Shown here: one piece after another, positions 35,910-47,019 of the stretch | Numbering within the stretch: the stretch's first letter is position 1 | Layout of the letters: each line of letters begins with the position of its first letter | NCBI GenBank assembly: GCA_958295665.1 | Contig: OY282560.1 | Span: forward strand, 306,075,236-306,139,235 | Length of the DNA: 64,000 bases | Source of the DNA: Tipula vernalis | Taxonomy: Eukaryota; Arthropoda; Insecta; Diptera; Tipulidae | Direction: 5' to 3' | Notes under the pieces: generated by a model | The model's input: the letters and a program-made list of their open reading frames with translations, nothing else | What the model was told of the DNA's origin: nothing | Databases searched by the model: none | Made by a program: the position numbers and the translations under genes

Positions 35910-38900
35910 ATGGCGGAAACTAGAGCAATAAAGCGTATAATGAAAGGCTACGATTCAATCAAAGCCCAAGTTTTAACATTCACAAAGGATACTCGCGTGA
36001 ATGAAATTCGTGCATGCTTGGCCTTATTATCCGATGAATGGAAAGAGTTTCAAACTCTCGAAAAAACACTGAAGGGAAAATTTGAGGACACAAATCTGGA
36101 TTCAGTAGACAAAATCGAAAGCAGCCATTTCGATCTAAGGCAGAAGCTTTTCCGGTGGGAAAAATTAATCGAGGAAAACAATGTTCAAGCGAATAACACA
36201 ATGGATGAATTGTTATTAAACCAAACCAATTTCATACAGGAAATATCCTAGATTAATAAAATAGAAAGTGAGGTGCGTTTGCCGCGTATTAATATTCCGG
36301 CATTCAGTGGGCAATACTCAGAATTTCCATCGTTCCGCGATCTTTTTGAGGCGTCAATTCATCATAATAACAATATTTCCAAAGTCCATAAGCTACAGTA
36401 TTTGAAAGGACTATTGAAAGGAGAAGTTTATGCTTTAATTAATCACATTCAGGTTACAGACGCTAATTATGATGAAGTGTGGGAAAAAATCAAGGCAAGA
36501 TACGACAAACGTAAACACGTAGTGTATGCTTTTCTTAAACAGTTTATAGAGCAACCAAACGTACTAAAAAATTGTGCAAAATCGCTTCGTCATTTATCCA
36601 ATGTTTCTGATGAAGTTATGAGGGGACTGAAAGTGATGGGGGATCAAGCTGAAGGTCGTGATCCGTGGCTAATTTATTTATTAATAAATAAATTAGATTT
36701 TGATACAAAGGTGGCGTGGGCTCATGAGACTGCTGAGATTGATTTTCCCACTCTTGATCAACTGTTCAAATTTCTGAATAAAAGGAGTGATGCTTTAGAA
36801 AGTCTCAACTCAGGCCAATTAAAAAGGTCCAATATTCCAAAGCGAGTTGGTTCTTTGGTGTCACAATCACACTCTTTCACAGTTGCATGCCCGCTATGTT
36901 CAGGAGAACATTATCTAGGTAAATGCGATACCTTTTTGGGATTGCCAAGCTCCGAGCGAAAACAAGTGGTAGTAGACAAAAGGCTATGCTTTAACTGTTT
37001 GTCGTCTACTCATCAGTCAACCTTTTGCAGATCGAGATACAGTTGCAGAATTTGTAGGCGCAGGCATCATCAAACATTACATCCTGATTCTACCGTAGTG
37101 AACGAAAAGGACAATTCAGAGGTTGATTCTAATAAACAACAAGAATCAACAAGTTACAATGCGACGTTGAAAACGAAATCTTCGCTAATTGGACAACATC
37201 AAATACAACAACACCAAGCGATTCTACCAACGGCAAATGTTTTAGTGAAAGACAGATTTGGAAAGCAGCATAGATGTCGAATTCTACTCGATTCAGGATC
37301 TCAGTGTTCTTTTGTTTCTGAGAATTGTGTTCAAAGGTTGAAAATACAACGGCAAAGATCAAATGTCAATATAACTGGTATAACACCTGGTTCTGTGAGC
37401 TCGAGAGGAAAGGCGTGTATAATAATGGGGTCGTTATATAATTCCAATTTACAATTAGAAGTGAACACATTAATAATCAGCCAGTTACCGTCTAATCTAC
37501 CAAGATACCCTATTGATATACAGGATAGACGATTAGTTGAAAATATGGAGCTAGCTGACCCTGATTTTGATAAACCAGCTCCCATAGACTTTATAATCGG
37601 AGCAGATCAATTTTTTGCTGTGCTTGAATGTGGTAAGAGACAGTTTAACTCAATTTTGTTACAGAAAACAGTGTTTGGATGGGTAGTATCTGGCCAACCG
37701 AACAAAATATCAAATGAGGTGTCTTCCAATTATATGTCACTAAATATTCAAATCGATATGAATATAGACGAGGCACTTCAACGATTTTGGGAGATTGAAG
37801 AGATGCCGAATATCAACAACACTTCTCCAGAAGATACCGAATGCGAAGAATTCTACGATCGCACGCACCAAAGGCAGCAAGATGGCAGATATATGGTTAA
37901 ACTTCCCTTTAAAAGAGTATCACCAGAATTAGGAAATTCTTTAATTACTGCAACGCAGCGTTTCCTTTCACTGGAACGCAAGTTATCCAATAATCTAAGT
38001 TTAAAGGAGCAGTACGTCAATCAAATCAGAGAATATATTGAAATGGGACATATGACGGAAATTTCTCAAGCTGACGCATTAAATGATTCGCAGTTGTACT
38101 ATTTGCCGCATCATTCAGTGATTAAAGAAACCAGTAATACTACAAAGGTTCAAGTGGTCTTTGATGGTTCCAGCAAGTCATCCACAGGCGTTTCTCTAAA
38201 CGAAACATTGATGGTTGGGCCGACCATTCAACCAACGTTATGGGCGACACTTATGAGGTTTAGACGACACCAAATTGCAATAACCGCCGACATAGAAAAA
38301 ATGTATAGGCAAGTCCTGATCTTTCCTGGCGATACAAACTATCAACGGGTCTTGTGGCGAGAACGTTCTAATGACAAAATACGGCATTATAAATTAAATC
38401 GAGTCACATTCGGCCTCGCTTGTTCCGCATATTTAGCAATACGCACGCTCCAGCAGTTGGCTCGCGACGTCGGAGAAGAAGCCATAACTCAACATATCTT
38501 GAACGATTTTTACGTCGACGACTTATTATCTGGCTCACATGATATAGAAAGTGCGGCTCAACTCAAGGAAATGATGATAAGCGTACTGCGACAAGGAGGT
38601 TTCGTATTACGAAAATGGCAATCAAACGTAAACTGCCTATCCGATGAAAAAGATGAAGCAATTACAACGACGTTATGCAGTGATGGCGGTATTTCAGCAG
38701 TGACGATCCTGGGGTTACATTGGCATCCTACATCGGACATATTAACGTTCAAAGTAAGTCCCGAAAAAGATACGGAAGTAACGAAACGCAAAGTGATATC
38801 GGAAGCCTCCCGAGTTTTCGATCCGTTGGGATTTCTGGCTCCTTCAATTGTGTTACTAAAAATATTATTCCAAAGGCTCTGGTTTTTGAAATTAGATTGG

Positions 38901-39557
38901 GATGATAAATTGCCCGAATGTTATGACAGAATGTACAGAAAAGTGAGGGGTGAATTTGGATATTTTGAAAATATAGAAATTCGGAGATTCACGGATCTTA
39001 ATGAAAGCACTCAAATACATGGTTTCTCAGATGCAAGCGAGATGGCTTATTGTGCCGTTGTTTATAGCAGAACTATAAATAAAGAAGGTGCAATCGTAAT
39101 AAATATCTTAACAGCGAAAACAAAGGTGGCGCCTGTAAAAAAGATTTCCTTACCTAGGCTGGAGTTGTGTGCGGCACATCTATTAACAAAGCTTATGTTC
39201 ACGGTGAAACAAACATTAGCACCTAATGCAGTATGCTATGCATGGACCGACTCGTCCATCGTGTTGGCTTGGTTATCCACTTATCCTGCTAGATGGAAGA
39301 CATTTGTAGCAAATCGCACCAGCCAAATAATAGAGAAGTTCCCTCGAAAACATTGGTCTTATGTGAAATCAGCTGATAACCCGGCCGATCATGGCTCACG
39401 AGGAATATCTCCACAAAAACTGATCAACCTGGAACAATGGTGGCAAGGACCAAGTTGGCTCAAGAAACCCGAAACCCTTTGGCCAGATACTCATTCAAGC
39501 TCAACATTAGAGGAAACCGCGATTGAAGCCGAGCTCAGTAAAACAAATTACCGATAG
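35910..39557 (+). pseudogene. BEL/Pao gag-pol: gag, protease, RT, RNase H (stop at 36,249)
   Basis: The frame opens with ATG at 35,910 (MAETRAIKRIMKGYDS). A TAG at 36,249-36,251 interrupts it, and the same frame continues to 39,557. After the stop, 'RLPRINIPAFSGQYSEFPSF' is the conserved BEL gag motif. Counting from 36,273, zinc knuckles 'CPLCSGEHYLGKC' and 'CFNCLSSTHQSTFC' lie at about residues 206-250. The aspartic protease motif 'LLDSGSQCSF' is near 338. The reverse transcriptase has 'VVFDGSSKS', 'ITADIEKMYRQV' and catalytic 'YVDD' near 747. RNase H begins with 'GFSDAS' near 916. These are the parts for virion assembly, processing and reverse transcription. The frame ends at a stop just before the integrase, which lies in another frame, so the full polyprotein cannot be made from this copy without recoding. 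Confidence 0.93.
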
Positions 39558-40993
39558 ACCTATTTCAAACTACAATTCAAGACGATTGGTTGGGTAATTT
39601 ATTTGAAAGACGATCGAAACTCCAAAAAATATTCCGCGTGGTAGCATACGTAAGGCGCTTTATCAGTAATTCAAAAATGAAGAAACCTGCGCAAAGAATT
39701 TCTGGTGAACTGAAAGCAAAAGAGATCGAAGCTGCTAAAACTACGTGTGTCATTTGGGTGCAAAGTAGTGAACTTCGTAATGATGTAAACAATTTACGAA
39801 GAAATAAAGTGGTGGACAATAGATCAAATTTATTATCTTTAGCGCCGTTCATAGATGCATCCGGTTTGTTGAGAGTTGGTGGGAGACTGTTCAATACCGA
39901 TTCCGATTACGATAATAAACACCCAGTGATACTCCCATCCAACCACCTTTTTACCGAAAAGCTTATATGGGAGACGCACTTCAAAAATTTACACGCAGGG
40001 CCCACACTAACTAATAATCTAATAAGGCAAAAATATTGGATAATTAAAGGGCGTACGAAAATAAGATCAATATTGAAAAATTGTGTAATCTGTGCAAAAT
40101 ATGCACGTAAAACCAGTGCACAGTTAATGGGGAATCTTCCAGTTGAGAGAGTAATACCAACCAGACCATTTACCAATTGTGGAATAGACTTCGCTGGTCC
40201 ACTGTATTTTGCTGCAAAGAAGGGCAGAGGTGGCACTAACCCTGTCAAAGGGTATCTTTGTATATTTGTTTGTCTGTCGGTCAAGGCCGTTCATATAGAA
40301 CCAGTAAGTGATCTTACCAGCGAAGCCTTCTTAGCTGCATTGAGGCGTTTTTCTGCAAGGCGAGGTGTACCAAAAAGGATATACACGGATAATGGTTCTA
40401 ACTTCATTGGCGCAAAGAGAATCTTAAATGAAGCCCACAAACTAATTCAAAATATTAACCAAAATTATATTATTTCAGAATTTTTAAGCGAAAATGGTAT
40501 AGACTGGCATTTTATTCCACCAGCATCTCCTCATTTTGGTGGATTGTGGGAGTCGGCCGTGAAATCTGTAAAGACACATTTGTTAAAAGCGACTAATAAC
40601 GTGAATCTTACCTTTGAAGAAATGGCGACCCTATTATGTCAGGTCGAGAACGTTTTAAATTCACGTCCTTTATGCATTACATCGACAGATGATGACTATG
40701 AAGTACTGACGCCCGCTCATTTCCTGATAGGAATATCAACGGGGTCTGTTCCTGAAAAACATATAACCGCAGTAAATTCGACACTGTCCAGATGGCAACG
40801 AATTCAAGCCAGAATTCAAATATTTTGGAACAAATATAGAACGGATTATATAAACAACCTTCAACAGAGACGCAAATGGCAAAAACCGAAAGAAGAGATT
40901 AAAGTTGGCGACATAGTTCTTATCAAAGATGACAACATTCCAGTTTGTAAATGGTGTTGTGCCATCCATCGCATCCATAGCTGGGACCGATAA
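39558..40993 (+). pseudogene. BEL/Pao integrase, frameshifted from upstream pol
   Basis: The frame is offset from the RT/RNase H frame; it can be read from about 39,551 ('PIDLFQTTIQDDWLGNLF'), so a small indel at about 39,540-39,550 broke the polyprotein. It contains the H-H-C-C zinc domain ('HFKNLHAG', 'CVICAKYA') and the D,D-E core. Aspartate one is in 'GIDFAGPL', aspartate two in 'YTDNGSNFIGA' and the glutamate in 'GLWESAVKS'. The core inserts the cDNA copy into the genome. The C-terminal 'VLIKDDNIPVCKW' then shifts to a meaningless tail ending at 40,993, where family members normally continue for a further stretch. Catalytic residues are intact, but the protein is disconnected and C-terminally damaged. 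Confidence 0.92.
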
Positions 40994-42366
40994 TGATGAT
41001 ATCTAAATGTTAAAAAACCTAAAAGTAAGCAAAGATACTACATAATTACAATAACAAAATAACACACTTTGGTAACACAGAAATTACAATAACAAATTGG
41101 CACGTTTCGTTTAACACAGAAAAATAAAGTAAAGAATTTGACACCAATAATCTTTGCGCCCGAAAGTAGTCTAAGTAAAATTTACATACAAATAAAAGAA
41201 AAACTTAATTTCTTTTTGAAATGCCATTTAGGGGAATTAAAATAAATAATGTATGACATTGAAAAAATATTAACATTGAAAATATTTCCGTAAATATTTT
41301 ATATATATAAAATTTGTAAAGTTCCGCGTGTTAAACAAAAAAAAGATTTCCGCATCTTCAACAAAAAGATTTCCGCAGCTTCAACAAAAAAAGATTTCCG
41401 TATCTTCTGTAAACGTTGTAAACAGGAAGATTAAATTGTAATATATAAAGACATAAAATTGTAAATAGAAACAGAGTGTAATCAGAAGTAAAGAAGAAGC
41501 AGTGAAAAATCATAAGTTGAGTGGTGAAATCAGTTGTGAATATTAAAATCAGTAAAAGTGTAAGTCCAATCGGTCCATCAGCTGTAAAGAATAATCTGTA
41601 ATCAATATTAAACACATAAAAGAATAAATCAAATCTTAAAATTGTAAAATTGTGAATAATAATAATCAAAAATCAACTAAAGTTTTTAAAACTGAATTCA
41701 ACAATCCGCAGTATTTGGTAAGTATAAATAACACAAAATACTAACATCTGGGTACCGGTGAGATTGAGTAATTGTGGAAGAAAGAAATATGGCAGTATTT
41801 ATACCCGCTGAATAATCTTTCACACTTATAAGATCTCATCTTTCTCACAACTAACAATTAAACTCTCCACGATTAAATATATCACTTGGGTCATAGCCCC
41901 TACCAGCGGTCAGCGCCAAGTGACTATACAAGCTCCAAACCATCGTCCCCATATAACTACATTAAATCTATATTAAGTCAAGCTAACCACCGACGTATCC
42001 CATACCCGGAATTTGTCATACACACACGAAGTACAATTAACTGGACATAATAATTACCCGGTACATATAACAAAGAATTCCCAAACACCTATAACCCTAA
42101 CAAAGCATTACCATAAATACCCAAAATATTGACACTGTAGGCTAACCTATTTCTGATAAAATACAAAATCCCATCACGATAAAATACAACAGAATCAATA
42201 TCAGATACAAAACATAAAATAATGGCCTCTCGGGCGAATTCTGGAAACTCATCCCGGTGACGACAATCTTACTAGAGTGGTAACCATCAAAACTTCAAGT
42301 TCAACGTTACAACGACCAATAGTCAAAATTTGTAAACTTCCTGTTGGTTAACGAAATGGATCGTTA
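40994..42366 (+). other. BEL 3' internal noncoding region
   Basis: An AT-rich stretch between integrase and 3' LTR without an ORF that I can support. At 41,338-41,406 there are three near-tandem copies of 'aaaagatttccg.atcttc', about 24-28 bp apart. It may include the eroded integrase tail and a 3' untranslated region. Short minus-strand frames here have no recognisable content. Confidence 0.6.
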
Positions 42367-42380
42367 ACGGTGGGCGAGTA
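42367..42380 (+). promoter_or_regulatory. Candidate polypurine tract of the BEL element
   Basis: 'ggtgggcgagta' immediately precedes the TG start of the 3' LTR at 42,381. A short purine-rich run in this position normally primes plus-strand synthesis. It is interrupted by one C and one T, so the call rests mainly on position. Confidence 0.5.
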
Positions 42381-43031
42381 TGTTCAAGATGATTCGACAC
42401 TTGATGATGAAGAATCTGAGATCTAAAACCAAACAAAGCCAACTTAATATATTTAAATTGTAATTATAATTTCACAAACTTATCTTGTTTAACTATTGTA
42501 TCAAATTCTCTCAAAATTGTTTATGTATTTTGACATTTTGTTCACTGCTTTCAAAACTTTTTTTTTAATTGTAACTCAATAATTTGTAGAATAATTTAAT
42601 AGCAAAATTGTCAAATATGAAATATGTATGAATCCTAGATAAGTTTTTAAATCATCTACTCGCTACACGGTGTCACTTTATAGCAAATATTAATTACTAT
42701 ACGGTAAATTATTATAATTATATAAAGATGTCGCTAGTAAATTTCATTAATTTTTGGTTCAGTAAAAAAGAGAAAAAAACTGTTTTGCGAAAAGTGACAA
42801 CCGAGTGATGATTTAGCTAATTTTTATTATTATAAAATCAACTGCGATTAAGATAACAGCGATTTAACACACAGCGAATAAATAAAATAAGTTTTCTTTT
42901 GTGAATTTTATACCAGATTTTTACTGGCTTTTGGAGATACTGCTACGATAATTTTTGAACCCCGCTATACCTGGCTTTTGGAGATACCGCTTAAACAATT
43001 TTGAAACCCGTTTTATTTTTTTTTTTTGGAA
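42381..43031 (+). repeat. BEL/Pao 3' long terminal repeat, truncated
   Basis: It matches the 5' LTR from 'tgttcaagatgattcgac' onward with substitutions such as 'gattcg' for 'gactcg', 'ctatacgg' for 'ctattcgg' and 'accaga' for 'accgga'. It lacks one ~44-bp internal repeat and ends in 'tttttttggaa', short of about 180 bp present in the 5' LTR. A long-inverted-repeat element begins within 15 bp. Confidence 0.85.
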
Positions 43032-43045
43032 CTAAAAAAGTAAAG

Positions 43046-43640
43046 TAAAAGCTTACTACGATTCGTTGGTCATTAAGTCAATATACATTACATAGATGGC
43101 AGTGATTGCCGTAAAAATTTGGAAAAATCGTACCAAAAATTACCACCTGGGGAAATTTCAAGTTCAAAAATTGTAGGAAAAGCAAAACAAATTCACAAAA
43201 TATAGGAACGTTTGTTAATTTTGGGATTAAATAACTTTTTTTCGGATTTTTCTGTAATTATTTAGACATCTTACGTACACTAGTAAAACTAAAGAAAAAT
43301 TTAGCAAGTATTATTTTAATTTGTCAGAGCCAACTTTGATGTATTTTTCAAAATGTAAGTTCGAAAAAATATATTTTAGAAATAATTTAATTTTAATATT
43401 TCTGCAATTAATATTTACTTAATACCAATATGGCCTTCTTGTAGATATGTAGATATGTAGAAAACTTGTATATAAACATTTTATAATATTTTTGCTTTTT
43501 TCATTGAAAATCTTGAAGCTAAAAAACACCATTTTTACTATGGATTCCTACGGAAATCAGTGAAAAGTTATACCACTAAAAATGCTTTTAAAAATACGTC
43601 ATTATGATAATGGCTCTATATTCTAGAAGGGTCTGGTTAT
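43046..43640. repeat. Left arm of the long-inverted-repeat element
   Basis: AT-rich arm matching 45,140-45,742 in reverse complement with a few percent of visible differences, for example 'tcgttggtcattaag' against 'tcgtttggacattag'. It contains no ORF. The terminal 20 bp are identical between arms. Confidence 0.85.
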
Positions 43641-43794
43641 TCTTCAATTAATTGGTTGTCCTAAACATTGATTAACAATTGTTTGGGTATCACGGGAGTG
43701 GGTGATAGAACTAGGAATCTGTGATTTACATCCAAAAACAAGTTCGAACGGCATGAATGAATTTCGTGGGTTTCATGGTCTTTGTGTTTGTATA

Positions 43795-44640
43795 TCTTTT
43801 ATTCTTCTAGCCGATGTAGGGTTTTTCCAGTTTTTACTTTGTGTACAATTGTTAAGTTTTTGTCGTAATTAGGGTATTTGTGCTTTTATGTTTTTAAATT
43901 ATATGCGAAATTGGATTTTATTGTTTTCTTCGTTAGGTCGCTGGTGTGTTCATTAAATCTCGTTAAAAAGGAACGTTCCGTTTGACCCAGGTAGAACTTT
44001 TCGCAATTATCGCAGGTCAATTTATATACTCCGGTGTCTATTTTTTAATTTTTGTTGTTTTGTTTAAATAATTGTCCATTTTATTGTTGTTTTTGTATGC
44101 GGCGGTGTATCCATATTTTTTAAAAATTCTCTCTACTATTTTACTGGTTGTTTTATTATACTCTATGCTGATGTATTTGTTTTCTAATTCTTTTTCTATT
44201 TTATGTAATGTTGTTGCTTTCTTTTGGTTGTTTATAGCTTTGTGTTTTTCGTTGATTTTTGCTATTAATGTGGCCTAGTATCCGTTTTGTGCGGCTATAT
44301 ATTTTATGGTGTTGAGTGCTTCTTCGTAGTCCGTTTTTTTCATGGGTACGTTGTTCAATCGTTGGATCAAGTGATTGTAGGCTGCCGTTTTGTGTTGGTG
44401 CGGATGGTGTGAGTTGTTGTGTATCGTTTGGTCCGTTTTCTGTATATTTTAAATGCGTGTCTTAAGTTATCGTTTTTTATTGTAAGGTCAAGGAAATTTA
44501 TTTGTTGGTTCGTTTCAGTTTCTAATGTGAATTTTATGGTTGGTTGTCTCGTGTTGATGTATTGATGTAATTTGTCTAACTGTCTGTTCGTGCCTCTAAA
44601 AAGTAATAATATGTCGTCGACGTATCTGTACCAGTTAAAA
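43795..44640 (-). pseudogene. Penelope-like element: RT palm and GIY-YIG endonuclease, truncated
   Basis: Minus-strand translation begins with 'WYRYVDDILLLFRGTNRQLD' (RT active site Y-V-D-D with the Penelope-style W-x-R-Y-V-D-D context), then 'TNQQINFLDLTIKN', then 'FKIYRKRTKRYTT', the family's F-x-I-Y-R-K-P-T block. Further down, 'DTGVYKLTCDNCEKFYLGQT' with 'RFNEHTSDL' is a GIY-YIG nuclease domain with the embedded cysteine motif found in Penelope-like elements. That domain nicks target DNA for priming. Stops and frameshifts interrupt the chain, for example after 'RQPTIT' and in 'NLKT'. The N-terminal RT fingers are missing: the fragment starts abruptly at 44,640 and faces a second fragment in the other direction. 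Confidence 0.85.
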
Positions 44641-44654
44641 AAAGAAAAATTAAA

Positions 44655-44810
44655 AATGGAAAAACCCTAGATCGGCTAGAAGAATTTTAGATATACAAAC
44701 CCAAAGCCAATAGTAACATCCTAAACGATAAAATCAATACTAAAACAAATAGGATATACGAAACAATAATTAACAACACAAAGAGTGGAAGGGATAAAAA
44801 CAAATAGTAT
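44655..44810 (+). pseudogene. Penelope-like element C-terminal tail, inverted second copy
   Basis: The plus strand carries 'tggaaaaaccctagatcggc', which matches the minus-strand sequence near 43,800-43,835 ('tggaaaaaccctacatcggc') with one difference. Translation gives 'TLDRLEEF', a stop, then 'IYKPKANSNILNDKINTKTN', the end of a GIY-YIG Penelope protein. It extends further toward the C-terminus than the minus-strand copy. Head-to-head truncated pairs are a known habit of Penelope elements. Confidence 0.75.
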
Positions 44811-45139
44811 ATAAGGACTCAACTTTAATAATTTTGTATTAATATTAAACTAAAAATTGAGAACGGAAGGCGAAAGCATCCGAAATCGACATTTTTAAAA
44901 ATAAAAATAAATTGTTACTATAAGGAAGTTAAAAATATTAAAAATATTAAAATAAAAAAATAAAATTAAAAATAATAATAAAAATTTTTTTTCTTTTTAT
45001 AAAAATTTACAAGCAACAAAAGAACATAAAACAGTGAAAAAATGGAAATCCATTCACACAGTAGTAGTATTATAACAAAATATAGCAAAAGGAACCCATG
45101 AATCCCAATTTAGTGAATCCTGAGTGCTATAGTGGCGTA
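44811..45139. other. A-rich filler in the long-inverted-repeat element
   Basis: Dominated by runs such as 'aaaaataataataaaaattt'. It could be the 3' untranslated part of the Penelope copy. No ORF or structured signal was recognised. Confidence 0.5.
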
Positions 45140-45742
45140 TATAATCAGAGCCTTCTAGAGTATAGAGCCATAATCTTAATGACGTATTTTTTAGAAGCTT
45201 TTTTAGTGGTATAACTTTTCACTAATTTCCATATGAATCCATAGTAAAAATGGTGTTTTCTAGCTTCAAGTTTTTCAATGAAAAAAGCAAAAATATTATA
45301 AAATGTTTATATAAAAGTTTTCTACATATCTTTAAGAACAATATACCAGAAGGCCATATTGGTGTTAAGTAAATATTAATTGCAGAAATATTAAAATTAA
45401 ATTATTTCTAAAATATATTTTTTCGAACTTTCATTTTGAAAAATACATCAAAGTAGGCTATGACAAATTAAAATAATACTTGCTAAATTTATCTTTAGTT
45501 TTACTAGTATACGTAAGATGTCTAAATAATTACAGAAAAATCCGAAAAAAAGTTATTTAATCCCAAAATTAACAAACGTTCCTATATTTTGTGAATTTGT
45601 TTTGCTTTTCCTACAATTTTTGAACTTGAAATTTCCCCAGGTGGTAATTTTTGGTACGATTTTTCCAAATTTTTACGGCAATCACTGCCATCTATTTAAT
45701 GTATATTGACCTAATGTCCAAACGAATCGTAGTAAGCTTTTA
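45140..45742. repeat. Right arm of the long-inverted-repeat element
   Basis: Reverse complement of 43,046-43,640. The inner edge reads 'agccttctagagtatagagcc' type sequence, and the outer edge ends 'gtagtaagctttta'. Confidence 0.85.
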
Positions 45743-46085
45743 TTTCAATTGACCAGAATGCTGTTGTTATGAAATTTTTTTTATATTTTGGTTTAAATAA
45801 ATCAATTATTACAAGAAAATGAAAACGATTTACTTAAACGATCTTCATATATGTTGAAATTCAAACATTTATGAAAGTATTTCAGAAATCATATTTCAGA
45901 ATTTGTAACGTTTTCATTTAAAAGTTTGCCTTAGGAAAAAAAGTGATTTCCCATATGTTTTGTGTATTTTACTATGAAAAGTTTCGTTTTTTCCTCGTTT
46001 CTAATTCCCTTATAAAAGCTCAGATTTTTTGATTATGGCTCTATAAAATACAAAGTGCTCTGATATAATCTATAAACATTTTATG
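45743..46085. repeat. Possible eroded fragment related to the inverted arms
   Basis: 'gattatggctctata' at 46,031-46,045 and 'tataaacattttat' at about 46,071-46,084 recur inside the arms of the neighbouring element (15- and 14-bp exact matches), and 'gctctgatataat' resembles an adjacent arm sequence. The rest is AT-rich without match or gene. This may be a rearranged partial arm or an older insertion. Confidence 0.35.
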
Positions 46086-47015
46086 AGATCTTTCCAGAGA
46101 ACCATTAGATTGAGGATGATGTAGTGAGGGCTGTAGTATTTAACTTTTTTATTTTGAACAATTAAGCTATTCGTTTAAATAAGGCACCCATGAAGTTTGA
46201 CCGATTACCGAATGGACTACCGAAAAGACAAACAAAGTTTTCGACAAATGCTCGAGCAACTGTCTCTGTTTCTTGGTTTGAGATAGGCATGGCTACTGAA
46301 GATTGTGTTAAATCGTCTTGCATTGTCGGTATAAATTTTTTATTTGAATAAGGTGGATTCAAAGGACCAACAGTACCCAAAAATAATTGTTCAAAAGGAC
46401 AAAATGATGTAGTCGTGATTTTCATGGGCATTTTGTTCGAGATAGCAGATTTATTCGTTTGGCAAGATTTGCAATTTCTTATTATTTTGGTGACTTCAAT
46501 TGACCTATTTGGGAAGCTATAAAATTTTCTTAGTCTATTATATGTTCTGTAAATGCCTTGATGACCTCCAGAAAGACTGTTGTGAAATTCATCAATTACG
46601 GTTTCCATATATTTCAGATTGGTCCGTCAATTCAACGGTATCTCTCATATCGATCTACTGTTCGTTTTCAGAATTGTAACCTTTATCATCAATAATAGTT
46701 TCACGTAACTTTTGTGCTCTAGTTAGTACATGGACATTAATATTTTCATCGGTTGTTCCTATAGGAATGCGGCTTAAAAAATCAGTGCGAGTTTTGAGGA
46801 CGGATTGGTTATGCTAAATAACCAGACCAAAGGTTTACGATCGGTGACTACAAGAAACTTTCGTCCATAAACATAAGGGCGAAAATGATTAACAGCCGAA
46901 ACAATGGAAAGCAACTCCTTCTCGAAAGCAACTCCTTCTGCTTTGTTCAAAACCCGGCTAGCAAGAGCAATTGGCATATGCTTACCATCGATCTCTTGAG
47001 ATGGTACAACATCAA
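46086..47015 (-). pseudogene. Ty3/gypsy RNase H and integrase relic
   Basis: Read from 47,015 downward. 'QEIDGKHMPIALASRVLNKA' through 'FEKELLSIVSAVNHFRPYVYG' and 'VVTDRKPLVWL' is a gypsy RNase H (46,977-46,774). 'HNSLSGGHQGIYRTYNRLRK' with 'CKSCQTNKSA' is the integrase zinc domain. The core follows as 'FLGTVGPLNPP', where the usual catalytic Asp of FLDIVGPL is Gly, and 'GSPFGNRSNFMGALFKRI', where the S-D-x-G part is eroded. At 46,095-46,130 a shifted frame gives 'HPQSNGSLERS', the block with the catalytic glutamate. Frame breaks and lost aspartates show an inactive relic. The wording of the motifs recalls the 412/mdg1 branch; the lineage is an impression. The missing front of the element lies beyond the LINE at 47-50.5 kb. 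Confidence 0.88.
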
Positions 47016-47019
47016 ACCA

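Larger units (their letters stand above)
34789..43031 (+). mobile_element. BEL/Pao LTR retrotransposon, 3'-truncated
   Basis: The element has a 5' LTR, a primer-binding-site candidate, a gag-pol of BEL/Pao type (order gag, protease, RT, RNase H, integrase), a long noncoding tail, a polypurine tract and a partial 3' LTR. Over the shared ~640 bp the two LTRs run without indels at an offset of 7,592 bp, and I count three mismatches, so the insertion is young. Even so, gag-pol has an in-frame TAG, a frameshift at the RNase H/integrase border and a degenerate C-terminus. Either the master copy was already defective or the element was mobilised in trans. The 5' end cuts a LINE, and the 3' LTR is cut at 43,031 next to a long-inverted-repeat element. 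I did not find the missing LTR end beyond that element. Confidence 0.92.
43046..45742. mobile_element. Long-terminal-inverted-repeat element (~2.7 kb) with Penelope cargo
   Basis: The left end 'taaaagcttactacgattcg' at 43,046 is the reverse complement of the right end closing at 45,742. The inverted match runs inward about 600 bp on each side, through 'catagatggcagtgattgccg', 'aattaccacctggggaaatttc' and 'ggctctatattctagaagg', to about 43,640 and 45,140. The core holds two Penelope fragments in opposite orientation and AT-rich filler. No transposase was seen. Flanking octamers ('aagtaaag' and 'tttcaatt') do not match, so no target duplication is evident and one border may be rearranged. The arms differ from those of the foldback element at 32-34 kb, so this is a different family of similar design. 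Confidence 0.8.

Noticed and set aside
35980..40978. Minus-strand and alternate-frame ORFs over BEL gag-pol
   Set aside because: They are shadows of the plus-strand coding region with no recognisable domains.
41358..41669. 103-codon hydrophobic minus-strand ORF (possible membrane protein)
   Set aside because: Low-complexity Phe/Leu/Ile content from A-rich plus-strand DNA in the BEL 3' region; no signal or family resemblance.
44072..44278. 68-codon hydrophobic plus-strand ORF
   Set aside because: It is antisense to the Penelope fragment; the coding sense there is the minus strand.
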